Assembly: GCF_002278925.1 (NCBI RefSeq)
Contig: NZ_NCJH01000003.1
Coordinates: 1 to 64,000 of the forward strand
Direction of reading: 5' to 3'
DNA: 64,000 bases
Source: Polaromonas sp. 39-63-25
GTDB lineage: Bacteria; Pseudomonadota; Gammaproteobacteria; Burkholderiales; Burkholderiaceae_C
The notes beneath the pieces were generated by a model. The model saw only the letters and a program-made list of their open reading frames with translations. It did no database searches and was not told where the DNA came from. Shown in pieces: positions 56,671-64,000 of the stretch (position 1 is the first letter of the stretch; the number at the start of each line of letters is the position of its first letter). The translations under genes and the position numbers were made by a program.

Positions 56671-57333
56671 ATGCCGAAAATGATCGTCTCTATTGACGGC
56701 GTTGTGATCAAAGAGGTCCAGTTGACCAAGGACCGCACGTCGCTCGGGCGCCGTCCTTACAACGACATCGTCATTGACAACCTGGCCGTCAGTGGGGAGC
56801 ATGCCGTTCTGCAGATGTCCGGCAACGAGGTTTTTGTTGAGGACCTGAACAGCACCAATGGCACGTATCTCAACGGCAAGGCTGTCAAGAAGCAGCAGCT
56901 CAACAACGGTGACACCGTTGAAATCGGCAAGTACAAGATCAAGTATGTCAACGAAGCCGCGAGTGCGGGCTTTGAGAAAACGATGATCATCAAGGCCGGT
57001 TCGGCCGGGTTGGTCGCGCCTGCCGGGGCCGCAACAGCCGCGGCAGCGCCTGCACCCGCCGATGGGGCGGGCACCAGCGCGGCCATCAAGGTCATGTCAG
57101 GCGCAGCCGCTGGCCGGGAAGTTGCCCTGGTCAAGGTGGTCACCACCATCGGCAAGCCCGGGGTGGCGGTTGCGGCCATCACCAAGCGGCCGCATGGCTT
57201 TGTCGTGGCGCATGTGGAAGGGGACAACAAGCCCACGCTGAATGGAGCGCACATTGGCGTCGAGCCGGTGCCGCTGAAAAACGGCGATGTACTTGAGCTG
57301 GCAGGCACGCAAATGCAATTCGTCCAGCGCTGA
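56671..57333 (+). CDS. FHA-domain protein with degenerate second FHA-like half
   Basis: 220 residues from ATG 56671, which has AGGAG upstream. The N-terminal FHA domain (residues 5-95) has the phosphothreonine-binding motifs GRRPYNDIVI, SGEH and NSTNGTYLNG. After an Ala/Pro linker a second half (145-218) repeats the shape (VVTTIGKPGVAVAAITKRPH, then PTLNGAHIG) but has lost the Arg/Ser pattern, so it may be a degenerate FHA or a dimer module. It should read phosphothreonines made by the CHASE2 kinase. Spacing to its neighbours is short (41 bp after PP2C, 63 bp before the cyclase). Confidence 0.93.
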   Translation: MPKMIVSIDGVVIKEVQLTKDRTSLGRRPYNDIVIDNLAVSGEHAVLQMSGNEVFVEDLNSTNGTYLNGKAVKKQQLNNGDTVEIGKYKIKYVNEAASAGFEKTMIIKAGSAGLVAPAGAATAAAAPAPADGAGTSAAIKVMSGAAAGREVALVKVVTTIGKPGVAVAAITKRPHGFVVAHVEGDNKPTLNGAHIGVEPVPLKNGDVLELAGTQMQFVQR

Positions 57334-57396
57334 TCAGGCTGATACCCCGCGTTCGGCCGGAAATCCACTGCAAATCGCGGCTCTTCAAGAGGCCTT

Positions 57397-59646
57397 ATGC
57401 GACTTTTTTCCCGGCATTGGCCTCGCATTGCCGTCACGCTGATTCCGCTGGTTTTTGCCTTGCTCCACGCCAGTGGTGTGTTACGCCTGGATGTCCTGCA
57501 GCGGCTTGATGACATTCTTTACGACGCCCGCCTTCGGGCCACCATGCCCAAGACGCTGGATGAGCGCATTGTCATCGTGGACATCGATGAAAAAAGCCTG
57601 GCGGAAGCCGGCCGCTGGCCATGGGGCCGCAACAAGCTGGCCGCGCTCGTGGACGAGTTGCTGGGGCGGCAACAGGCCGCTCTGCTGGGATTCGACGTGG
57701 TTTTTGCGGAGGCTGACGACAGCTCCGGCCTGAAAAGGCTGCAGCAACTGGCCCGGAACGAATTGAAGGACCAGCCCGCCTTTACCGACAAGCTCGGCCA
57801 GATCCAGGCCAGCCTTGACTACGATGCCGTCTTCGCAAAATCGCTGGAGAACAAACCCGTCGTGCTGGGGTATTACTTCACCAGTGACCGGGACGGCCGG
57901 GTCAACGGTGTTTTGCCTGCTCCCGTCATGGGGCGGGAGGCGCTAAAGGGGCGGCCCATCCGGTTTACCAGCTGGAACGGCTTCGGTGCCAACATCGATA
58001 CCATCGCCAAGGCTGCGCCGTTGGGAGGGTTTTTCAACTCCATCACGGAAGGCGACGGGGTCGTTCGATCGATTCCCCTGCTGGCTGAATACAAAGGCGA
58101 GTACTACGAGTCGCTGTCCCTGGCGATGTTTCGCATGCTGGTGGGCCAGCCCGGCGTCGAGCCCGGATTTCCGCAGGAAAAATTCCTGACCCGCAATTAC
58201 CAGGGGCTGGAAAGCATTTTGCTCAAGCAGGGCAGTAAAACGCTCGCCATCCCGGTGGATGACCGGGTGGCGACTCTGGTGCCGTTTCGCGGGCCTGGTG
58301 GCGCCAGTGGTGGCTCCTACCGGTATGTCTCCGCGTCCGATGTGCTGGCCGGAAAAATGGCGCCGGGTCAATTGAAGGACAAGATTGTCTTGCTCGGCAC
58401 CACGGCGCCTGGCTTGCTGGACCTGAGGGTCACGCCGGTCGGGGAAACCTATCCCGGCGTCGAGACCCATGCCAATGTGATTTCAGGGTTTCTTGATGGC
58501 AAGGTCTTTGTCAAACCGGACTATGCGGTTGGTTTCGAGGTGGTGATTCTGGTGCTGTCGGGGCTGACACTGGCTCTGGCCTTGCCTTTGCTGTCCGCCC
58601 CGCGCGCGGTGGCGACCAGCGCCGCGGTGACAGCCGCCCTGGCCGGGCTGAATTTCTGGCTATATTCGGCCTATGGCCTGGTCTTGCCACTGGCCACCGC
58701 GCTGGTCATGGCGCTCACGGCGTTTGCCTTGAACATGAGTTATGGCTATTTTGTGGAAAGCCGTTCCAAGCGGGAACTGGCCAACTTGTTTGGCACCTAT
58801 GTGCCACCCGAGCTGGTCGATGAAATGGTCAAGGACCCCGACAGTTACAGCATGAAGGCATCGGCCAAGGAGCTCACGGTGATGTTCTGTGACATGCGTG
58901 GCTTCACCCGGATGTCAGAAACCATGGAACCGACGCAGTTGCAGGCGCTGCTCAACAGTGTTTTCAGCCGGCTCACGGACCTGATCCGCAGCAATCGCGG
59001 CACCATCGACAAGTACATGGGTGACTGCGTGATGGCTTTCTGGGGTGCACCCGTCGAGACGCCCGAGCACGCCGCTCTGGCGGTCAAGACCTCGCTGGAG
59101 ATGGTGCAGGCTGTGCGCCAGCTCAATGAAGAGCACCGCAGCAAGGGCTTGCCGGAAATTGGCATAGGCATCGGACTGAACACCGGCAGCATGTGCGTGG
59201 GCGACATGGGCTCGGATATCCGCCGCAGTTACACCGTCATTGGCGACGCCGTCAACCTGGGGTCTCGTCTGGAAGGACTGTCCAAAATCTATGGCGTCGA
59301 TACCGTGGTCAGTGCGTCCACCCGCGAACTGGCCACCGGGTTTGCCTGGCAGGAGCTCGACAAGGTCCGGGTCAAGGGCAAGGACCAGGCGGTGGCCATT
59401 TTCTGTCCGGTGGCGCTTCCCGGCCAGCTCGACAAGCAGCTGGGCAGCGAACTGAGAGAGTGGGCGTTGGCGCTCAGGGCCTACCGCGACCAGGCCTGGG
59501 ACGACTGCGATGTGCATTTGCTCAACTTACAGCGCATGAATGCGCAAAAGTACCTTTACCGGCTGTATGCAGACCGTGTAGCCTCCATGAGGTTGTTGCC
59601 GTTTGATCCCGAGTGGGACGGGGCAACCAACTTCGAAACCAAATGA
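57397..59646 (+). CDS. CHASE2-domain adenylate cyclase (class III)
   Basis: 749 residues: membrane segment (about 10-28), periplasmic CHASE2 domain (about 30-345), three membrane segments (385-455) and a class III cyclase domain (490-665). Cyclase motifs: TVMFCDMRGFTRMSE with a metal Asp, DKYMGDCVMAFWG with the second Asp and the adenine-selecting Lys, YTVIGDAVNLGSRLEG with Thr/Asp and the transition-state Asn-x-x-x-Arg. These are residues of adenylate, not guanylate, cyclases. The protein pairs the same sensor type as the kinase with cAMP output. A cyclic-nucleotide phosphodiesterase gene follows after 34 bp. Confidence 0.95.
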   Translation: MRLFSRHWPRIAVTLIPLVFALLHASGVLRLDVLQRLDDILYDARLRATMPKTLDERIVIVDIDEKSLAEAGRWPWGRNKLAALVDELLGRQQAALLGFDVVFAEADDSSGLKRLQQLARNELKDQPAFTDKLGQIQASLDYDAVFAKSLENKPVVLGYYFTSDRDGRVNGVLPAPVMGREALKGRPIRFTSWNGFGANIDTIAKAAPLGGFFNSITEGDGVVRSIPLLAEYKGEYYESLSLAMFRMLVGQPGVEPGFPQEKFLTRNYQGLESILLKQGSKTLAIPVDDRVATLVPFRGPGGASGGSYRYVSASDVLAGKMAPGQLKDKIVLLGTTAPGLLDLRVTPVGETYPGVETHANVISGFLDGKVFVKPDYAVGFEVVILVLSGLTLALALPLLSAPRAVATSAAVTAALAGLNFWLYSAYGLVLPLATALVMALTAFALNMSYGYFVESRSKRELANLFGTYVPPELVDEMVKDPDSYSMKASAKELTVMFCDMRGFTRMSETMEPTQLQALLNSVFSRLTDLIRSNRGTIDKYMGDCVMAFWGAPVETPEHAALAVKTSLEMVQAVRQLNEEHRSKGLPEIGIGIGLNTGSMCVGDMGSDIRRSYTVIGDAVNLGSRLEGLSKIYGVDTVVSASTRELATGFAWQELDKVRVKGKDQAVAIFCPVALPGQLDKQLGSELREWALALRAYRDQAWDDCDVHLLNLQRMNAQKYLYRLYADRVASMRLLPFDPEWDGATNFETK

Positions 59647-59680
59647 CACAGCCTGCCGGCGCCTCAAGCCAAAAAAGACC

Positions 59681-60472
59681 ATGAAAGTACGCGTACTGGG
59701 CTGTTCGGGAGCGATTGCCAAAGGCTGCCGGACCACGTCTTTCCTGCTGGATCACGACGTGCTGGTCGATGCCGGGACGGGCGTTGGCGATCTCACGCTG
59801 GACGAGATGCGCGGCGTTGATCACGTGCTGCTGACACACTCCCACCTGGACCATGTGGCGGCCTTGCCGCTGATGGTGGACGCGATTGCGGCACAACGGA
59901 CGACCCCGATACAGATTCATGCGCTGCAGGGCACGATCGACGCGCTGAAAACCCATATTTTCAACAACACCATCTGGCCTGATTTCTCAAGAATCCCCAC
60001 GCCGGAAGCGCCGTTTGTCAGCTTTCATCCGCTGACCGTCGGCCAGACGCTGCTGCTGGCGGGAAAATATGTGGAAGTGCTGCCTGCGGTTCATACTGTG
60101 CCCGCGGTGGGTTATGCGGTGGCCACCGGCGCCGGGTGCTGGGTGTTCACCGGCGACACCGAGCGCAACCCCGCGCTGTGGGCCCGGATCAACCAGCTCA
60201 ATGTCGCCATGCTGGTGATCGAGACGGCCTTCAGCAACCGCGAACGCGATCTGGCCCGGCGTAGCCTGCATCTGTCGCCTCATGCGCTGGCCAGCGAGCT
60301 GGACTGCATCGACAAAGGCAGGAACTATCCGATTTACATCACCCATACCAAGCCGGCGGAGACTGACTTGATCATGGCCGAGATCCAGCGCTTTGACCAG
60401 ACGGCGCCGTTTGGTCCCAACGTTACCCACGACATACGCTGGTTGCGCGCGGGCCAGGAGTTTGAGTTATGA
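59681..60472 (+). CDS. Cyclic-nucleotide phosphodiesterase, metallo-beta-lactamase fold (class II-like)
   Basis: 263 residues from ATG 59681. Metallo-beta-lactamase fold with the zinc motif THSHLDHVAALPL (HSHLDH, 54-59), later His in EVLPAVHTVPAVGY, Asp in VFTGDTERNP and a terminal YITHTKPAETDL. The arrangement matches the class II 3',5'-cyclic-nucleotide phosphodiesterases (PDE II). Position directly after the adenylate cyclase makes hydrolysis of its cAMP likely; this is inferred from context and fold. Its stop overlaps the next gene's ATG as ATGA (60469-60472). Ends RWLRAGQEFEL. Confidence 0.88.
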   Translation: MKVRVLGCSGAIAKGCRTTSFLLDHDVLVDAGTGVGDLTLDEMRGVDHVLLTHSHLDHVAALPLMVDAIAAQRTTPIQIHALQGTIDALKTHIFNNTIWPDFSRIPTPEAPFVSFHPLTVGQTLLLAGKYVEVLPAVHTVPAVGYAVATGAGCWVFTGDTERNPALWARINQLNVAMLVIETAFSNRERDLARRSLHLSPHALASELDCIDKGRNYPIYITHTKPAETDLIMAEIQRFDQTAPFGPNVTHDIRWLRAGQEFEL

Positions 60473-62874
60473 ATGCCGTTGTACAGCAAGACCACGAAGA
60501 CGCGTTTTTTGACTCGCAGATGCTTCCACCGCAGGAGCGGGGAGTGACTTTTGAAGCGCTTTATTTTCGCCAGCTGCAACTGGTCACCAACCGCATTCAT
60601 GAAACCGAGAACATTGACCAAATCATGCTGGAGGCCAGCCAGGATATCTGCAAGCTGTTCAATGCCGACCGCCTGACCCTCTACGCCGTCAATGAAGACC
60701 GCACGTCCATCATCTCCAAGGTCAAGACGGGGCTCAACACCAGCCGCGACCTGAAGCTGCCCATCAGCGCGCAAAGCATTGCGGGCTACGTTGCGCTGTC
60801 GAAAACCATGGTGAATATCGCCGATGTGTATGACGACGAAGCGCTCAAGAAAATCCATCCCAATCTGAGTTTTCTGCAGGAGGTGGACAAACGCTCCGGT
60901 TACCGCACCAAACAGATGCTTGTAGCGCCGGTGATGGACGGCAGCACGCTTTATGGTGTCCTGCAGGTGATCAACAACCGCAGCGACCAGCCTTTTGCGA
61001 AGCTGGAAGAAGACGGTGCGCAGCAACTGTGCCAGACGCTGGGCATCGCCATTCGCCAGCGCATGCAGAAGGCCGAAGACGCCCAGCGGCGCAGGGCGAC
61101 CAAGTACGACGGGCTGGTCACCGAAGGGGTGTTGAGCCAGGACGAACTGCTCCACTGCATCCAGAAGGCGCGCGACGAGGTCCAGTCGGTCGAACATCTG
61201 CTGATGGCTGATTACCGTATTCGTCCCGCGCAGATTGGCGCGTCGCTGAGCAAGTTCTTTGGTGTTCCCTACGAGGCCTACAACGCGGGACGAATACGTT
61301 CGGAAATGCTGCATGGCCTGCTCAAGCGGCACTTTGTGGAGCAGCAGGGCTGGATGCCGCTGGAGGAAACGCCGGACGGTCTGGTCATCATGTGTGTTGA
61401 TCCCGAGGCGGTGCGGGGAGCCCGGGTGGTCCCGCAGGTATTCCCGAAAATCAGCAAGTTCGCCTACTGCGTGACCACCCAGACCGAATTTGACGAAACA
61501 CTGAGCCAGCTTTTTGGCGCGGGCAACGAGGGCGGCTCCATTGACCAGCTTCTGGCCGACATGGACTCGCCGCTCGAAAACGATGCCAACGACGATTCGG
61601 CGCTGGAGTCGGCCGCCGCCGACAACGAGCTGGTCAAGTTTGTCAACAAGGTCATCATTGATGCCTACAAGCAGAAGGCCTCCGACATTCACATCGAGCC
61701 CATGCCGGGCAAGGCCAAGACCGGCATCCGTTTTCGCATTGACGGAAGCTTGCTGCCCTACATCGAGGTGCCGGCCCAGTTTCGCCAGGCCATGGTCACG
61801 CGGCTCAAGATCATGTGCGATCTGGACATTTCCGAAAAGCGCAAGCCGCAGGACGGGAAAATCAAGTTCAAGAAATACGGACCGCTCGACATCGAACTGC
61901 GTGTTGCCACCATTCCGTCAGCGGGAGGTGTCGAGGATGTCGTCATGCGGATACTCGCTGCGGGCGAACCCATCCCGCTTGAAAAGCTGGGACTGACGGA
62001 TCACAACAGGGAGCGGCTGGAGAAAACCGTTTCCAAGCCCTATGGCCTTTTTTACGTTTGTGGCCCGACGGGTTCAGGCAAAACAACGACGCTGCACTCG
62101 ATCCTGAAATTTCTGAACACGCCAGACACCAAGATATGGACGGCTGAAGACCCGGTCGAAATAACGCAGAAGGGCTTGCGCCAGGTCCAGATCAACAGGA
62201 AGGCAGGCATCGACTTTGCCCTGGTGATGCGTGCTTTTCTGCGTGCTGACCCGGACATCATCATGGTCGGCGAGTCGCGCGACAAGGAAACCGTGTCCAT
62301 GGGCGTGGAGGCCTCGTTGACCGGCCACCTGGTGTTCTCGACGCTGCACACCAATTCTGCCCCTGAGTCCATCACCCGGCTGCTGGACATGGGCATGGAC
62401 CCTTTCAATTTTGCCGATGCCCTGCTCGGCATCCTGGCCCAGCGCCTGGCCAAAAAGCTTTGTGACTGCAAGCAGGCTTACCAGCCGAGCTCACAGGAAG
62501 TCAAGGACTTCATCAGGGAGTATTCGGAAGAATTGCGGAACACGGAAGCCTGGAAGACCGATCCCGGCGGCGAAGCACAGAAGCTGCTGGACGACTGGAT
62601 GGAGCGCTATGGCAAAGATGGCCTACTTACCATGTACCGGGCCGTTGGCTGTGATAAATGTAACCAGACCGGCTACAAGGGCCGCATCGGCCTGCATGAG
62701 CTGATGGTGGCCGACGATCCGGCGAAAAAGCTGATTCAGGAGCGTGCCCGCGTGGCAGAGCTGTTTGCGGCGGCCGTCAACAGCGGCATGCACACACTGA
62801 AAATGGACGGGATGGAGAAAGTGCTGATGGGGCTGACCGACCTCAAGCAGGTTCGGTCGGTCTGCATCAAATAA
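60469..62874 (+). CDS. GAF-domain GspE/PilB-type secretion ATPase
   Basis: 801 residues. A GAF domain (about 35-205) is fused in front of a T2SS/T4P ATPase: FYRQLQLV-like helix, ASQDICKLFNADRLTLYAVN and VAPVMDGSTLYGVLQVINNR for the GAF part, then the N1-like domain (about 230-350) and the GspE core (about 400-770) with Walker A GPTGSGKTTT, Walker B DIIMVGESRD, LRQVQINRKAGIDF and the zinc pair CDKCNQTGYKGR. The Walker B motif reads GESRD where most relatives have GEIRD. GAF domains bind cyclic nucleotides or other small molecules, so cAMP control of the motor is an attractive inference. It overlaps the phosphodiesterase gene by 4 bp. Confidence 0.93.
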   Translation: MNAVVQQDHEDAFFDSQMLPPQERGVTFEALYFRQLQLVTNRIHETENIDQIMLEASQDICKLFNADRLTLYAVNEDRTSIISKVKTGLNTSRDLKLPISAQSIAGYVALSKTMVNIADVYDDEALKKIHPNLSFLQEVDKRSGYRTKQMLVAPVMDGSTLYGVLQVINNRSDQPFAKLEEDGAQQLCQTLGIAIRQRMQKAEDAQRRRATKYDGLVTEGVLSQDELLHCIQKARDEVQSVEHLLMADYRIRPAQIGASLSKFFGVPYEAYNAGRIRSEMLHGLLKRHFVEQQGWMPLEETPDGLVIMCVDPEAVRGARVVPQVFPKISKFAYCVTTQTEFDETLSQLFGAGNEGGSIDQLLADMDSPLENDANDDSALESAAADNELVKFVNKVIIDAYKQKASDIHIEPMPGKAKTGIRFRIDGSLLPYIEVPAQFRQAMVTRLKIMCDLDISEKRKPQDGKIKFKKYGPLDIELRVATIPSAGGVEDVVMRILAAGEPIPLEKLGLTDHNRERLEKTVSKPYGLFYVCGPTGSGKTTTLHSILKFLNTPDTKIWTAEDPVEITQKGLRQVQINRKAGIDFALVMRAFLRADPDIIMVGESRDKETVSMGVEASLTGHLVFSTLHTNSAPESITRLLDMGMDPFNFADALLGILAQRLAKKLCDCKQAYQPSSQEVKDFIREYSEELRNTEAWKTDPGGEAQKLLDDWMERYGKDGLLTMYRAVGCDKCNQTGYKGRIGLHELMVADDPAKKLIQERARVAELFAAAVNSGMHTLKMDGMEKVLMGLTDLKQVRSVCIK

Positions 62875-62891
62875 GCAAATGTCCTAGTGTT

Positions 62892-62922
62892 ATAAGGCTG
62901 GTTTTCAGGTAAATAGCCTTAT
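62892..62922. other. Inverted repeat before the TPR gene
   Basis: ATAAGGCT at 62892-62899 and AGCCTTAT at 62915-62922 form an 8-bp inverted repeat with a 15-base spacer and no T-run. It may be a weak terminator of the operon or an operator; it lies 45 bp before the TPR gene. Confidence 0.4.
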
Positions 62923-62966
62923 CGCATCGATATGATGCAGTTTTCCCTTTCGTCTGGATCTGGCTC

Positions 62967-64000
62967 ATGCTCAAACAGTTAGTACGCACACTCTTTTCAT
63001 CGGGGAAACGCTTTTGGACAGTGGAAGAGGTTCGTGAGCTGATTGATAGTGGTGACTTCCCGGCCGCGCAGGAAGCTGCGGATCAGCTTCATGCGGCAAC
63101 GCCTCGACGCGACTTGACCAGGGACTGCATTCTTGCCGAAATTGCTTTTCGCCAGATGCGGGATGCTGATGCGGAAGACGGTTTTCGGGCGGTTCTTAAA
63201 GAAGCCCCCGGCTTTGCGGACGCACATTTCGGTCTTTCCCTTCTTTTACTGGAGCAGGGAGATACGGAAGCCGCCATTGAACACGCTCAATTCGCGAAAA
63301 ACGTCACTACCAACGATCCGCGCTACCTCGCTCAACTCGGGTGCTGTCAGGTCACGATGGGGAATTTTCCAAGCGCTGAATTGCCGCTGACCCAAGCCTT
63401 GCGTTTGAACGACAAGGACAAAGCTGCTTGGAACAACCTGGGACTGGTCTACCTGGCCAAACAGGAGCCGGGGGATGCTCACGCATGTTTTTCCAAGGCT
63501 CTGAAGCTGGATCCCAAGTTCGCCCTCGCCTTGCAAAACATGGCCTATCTGGAGGGGGAGATGAGTGCGGTTGGGGCAGTGTTTACGCCAGCGATCATGC
63601 CGCCCGAGCCGACCTCCAGGAGCACCGTCGATGAGGAGCGCGCGCCTTGGCGGCGGCTTTGGGATGAAGTGGATGTTTTGAGAAAGGCCGGTGAAACGGA
63701 TGCCTCTCTCGCCCGAGCCGAAGCCATTTGCATGGAATACGCAGATCTTGCAGACCCGGTGTGTGAACTCGATGCTCTGTATCGTAAGCTGGGCGATTTC
63801 CGCAGCGGCATGGACGTTTTGCGGGCTTATCTGGTGGGCCACCCCCAGGATGGGCAAGCCCTTGCCGCACTTGGAGCCGCGCTCCTTGCCGCCAACGAAA
63901 ATGCCGATGCTGAGCGATATTTGAATCGTGCCTTGGAGGAAGGATTCGAAAACATCAAGGTGCTTTGCGACTTGGCGCAATGTCTGAGCAACCTGGAAAA
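62967..64000 (+). CDS. TPR-repeat protein, 3' end outside the window
   Basis: Partial: at least 344 residues from ATG 62967 and still open at the window end. Tetratricopeptide repeats fill the chain, for example FADAHFGLSLLLLEQGDTEA, AAWNNLGLVYLAKQEPGDA, with PKFALALQNMAYLEG and QALAALGAALLAANENADAE later, each of about 34 residues with W/L/G/Y/A/F spacing. Residues 1-15 are basic and may be an amphipathic start. TPR proteins are scaffolds. As the next gene after a GspE-type ATPase and a signalling operon, it could be an assembly factor or a glycosyltransferase-type fusion whose catalytic part lies beyond the end; that cannot be told here. Confidence 0.85.
   Translation, partial: MLKQLVRTLFSSGKRFWTVEEVRELIDSGDFPAAQEAADQLHAATPRRDLTRDCILAEIAFRQMRDADAEDGFRAVLKEAPGFADAHFGLSLLLLEQGDTEAAIEHAQFAKNVTTNDPRYLAQLGCCQVTMGNFPSAELPLTQALRLNDKDKAAWNNLGLVYLAKQEPGDAHACFSKALKLDPKFALALQNMAYLEGEMSAVGAVFTPAIMPPEPTSRSTVDEERAPWRRLWDEVDVLRKAGETDASLARAEAICMEYADLADPVCELDALYRKLGDFRSGMDVLRAYLVGHPQDGQALAALGAALLAANENADAERYLNRALEEGFENIKVLCDLAQCLSNLE

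Overview
The window is a GC-rich chromosomal segment (by eye in the mid-60s percent G+C) whose proteins, operon layout and intergenic repeats fit a betaproteobacterium of the order Burkholderiales, family Comamonadaceae (Polaromonas/Rhodoferax-like). That assignment is an inference from protein character and from the dispersed 55-60 bp 'AGCCC...GCAGCTATCAAAA' repeats, not from a 16S gene. No rRNA, tRNA, CRISPR array, complete insertion sequence or prophage was seen.

Layout. 1-2.2 kb: the 3' end of gap (GAPDH), then a four-gene minus-strand set of small envelope proteins. 2.5-12.3 kb: pirin, a collagen-like lipoprotein, an ABC-2 exporter, small stress-type proteins (DUF899, DUF1579, two VOC proteins), a TetR regulator with paired operator-like sites, an Asp/Glu racemase-family protein, a 271-bp MITE-like element and a phage-type muramidase. 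12.6-18.5 kb: B3/B4 protein, Ala/Lys-rich exported protein, zinc ribbon, TapT (DTW), VOC protein, two exported proteins, and a methyltransferase sitting inside a decayed copy of the VOC gene. 18.6-22.2 kb: a low-GC OLD-type ATPase/TOPRIM gene beside a NERD-UvrD helicase, a possible defence pair. 22.4-28.5 kb: flavin reductase-like protein, class II aldolase, transglutaminase, Cys-rich copper-binding protein, frameshifted DUF1264 lipoprotein, MFS transporter, stand-alone receiver protein.

28.7-36.5 kb: a TRAP transporter (dctM-dctQ-dctP) joined to two large indolepyruvate:ferredoxin oxidoreductase genes, with a divergent LysR regulator; this looks like uptake and oxidation of an aromatic 2-oxo acid or a precursor. 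36.6-42.6 kb: SPOR protein, BirA, a SET-domain protein with a Lys-rich tail, a TlpA-like thioredoxin and topoisomerase III carrying a C-terminal SWIB domain. 42.6-43.2 kb is a stack of three repeat families. 43.2-52.9 kb: PuuD-type amidotransferase, two-component pair, MarR regulator, recA (with an SOS box) and recX, argC, sucCD, TerC-family protein.

53.1-64 kb: a tightly packed plus-strand signalling block: CHASE2-Ser/Thr kinase, PP2C phosphatase, FHA protein, CHASE2-adenylate cyclase, metallo-beta-lactamase-fold cyclic-nucleotide phosphodiesterase, GAF-GspE/PilB-type ATPase, then a TPR protein that runs off the window. It encodes writer, eraser and reader for protein phosphorylation plus maker and breaker for cAMP, coupled to a secretion/pilus-type motor ATPase; it is the strongest candidate here for an under-described system.
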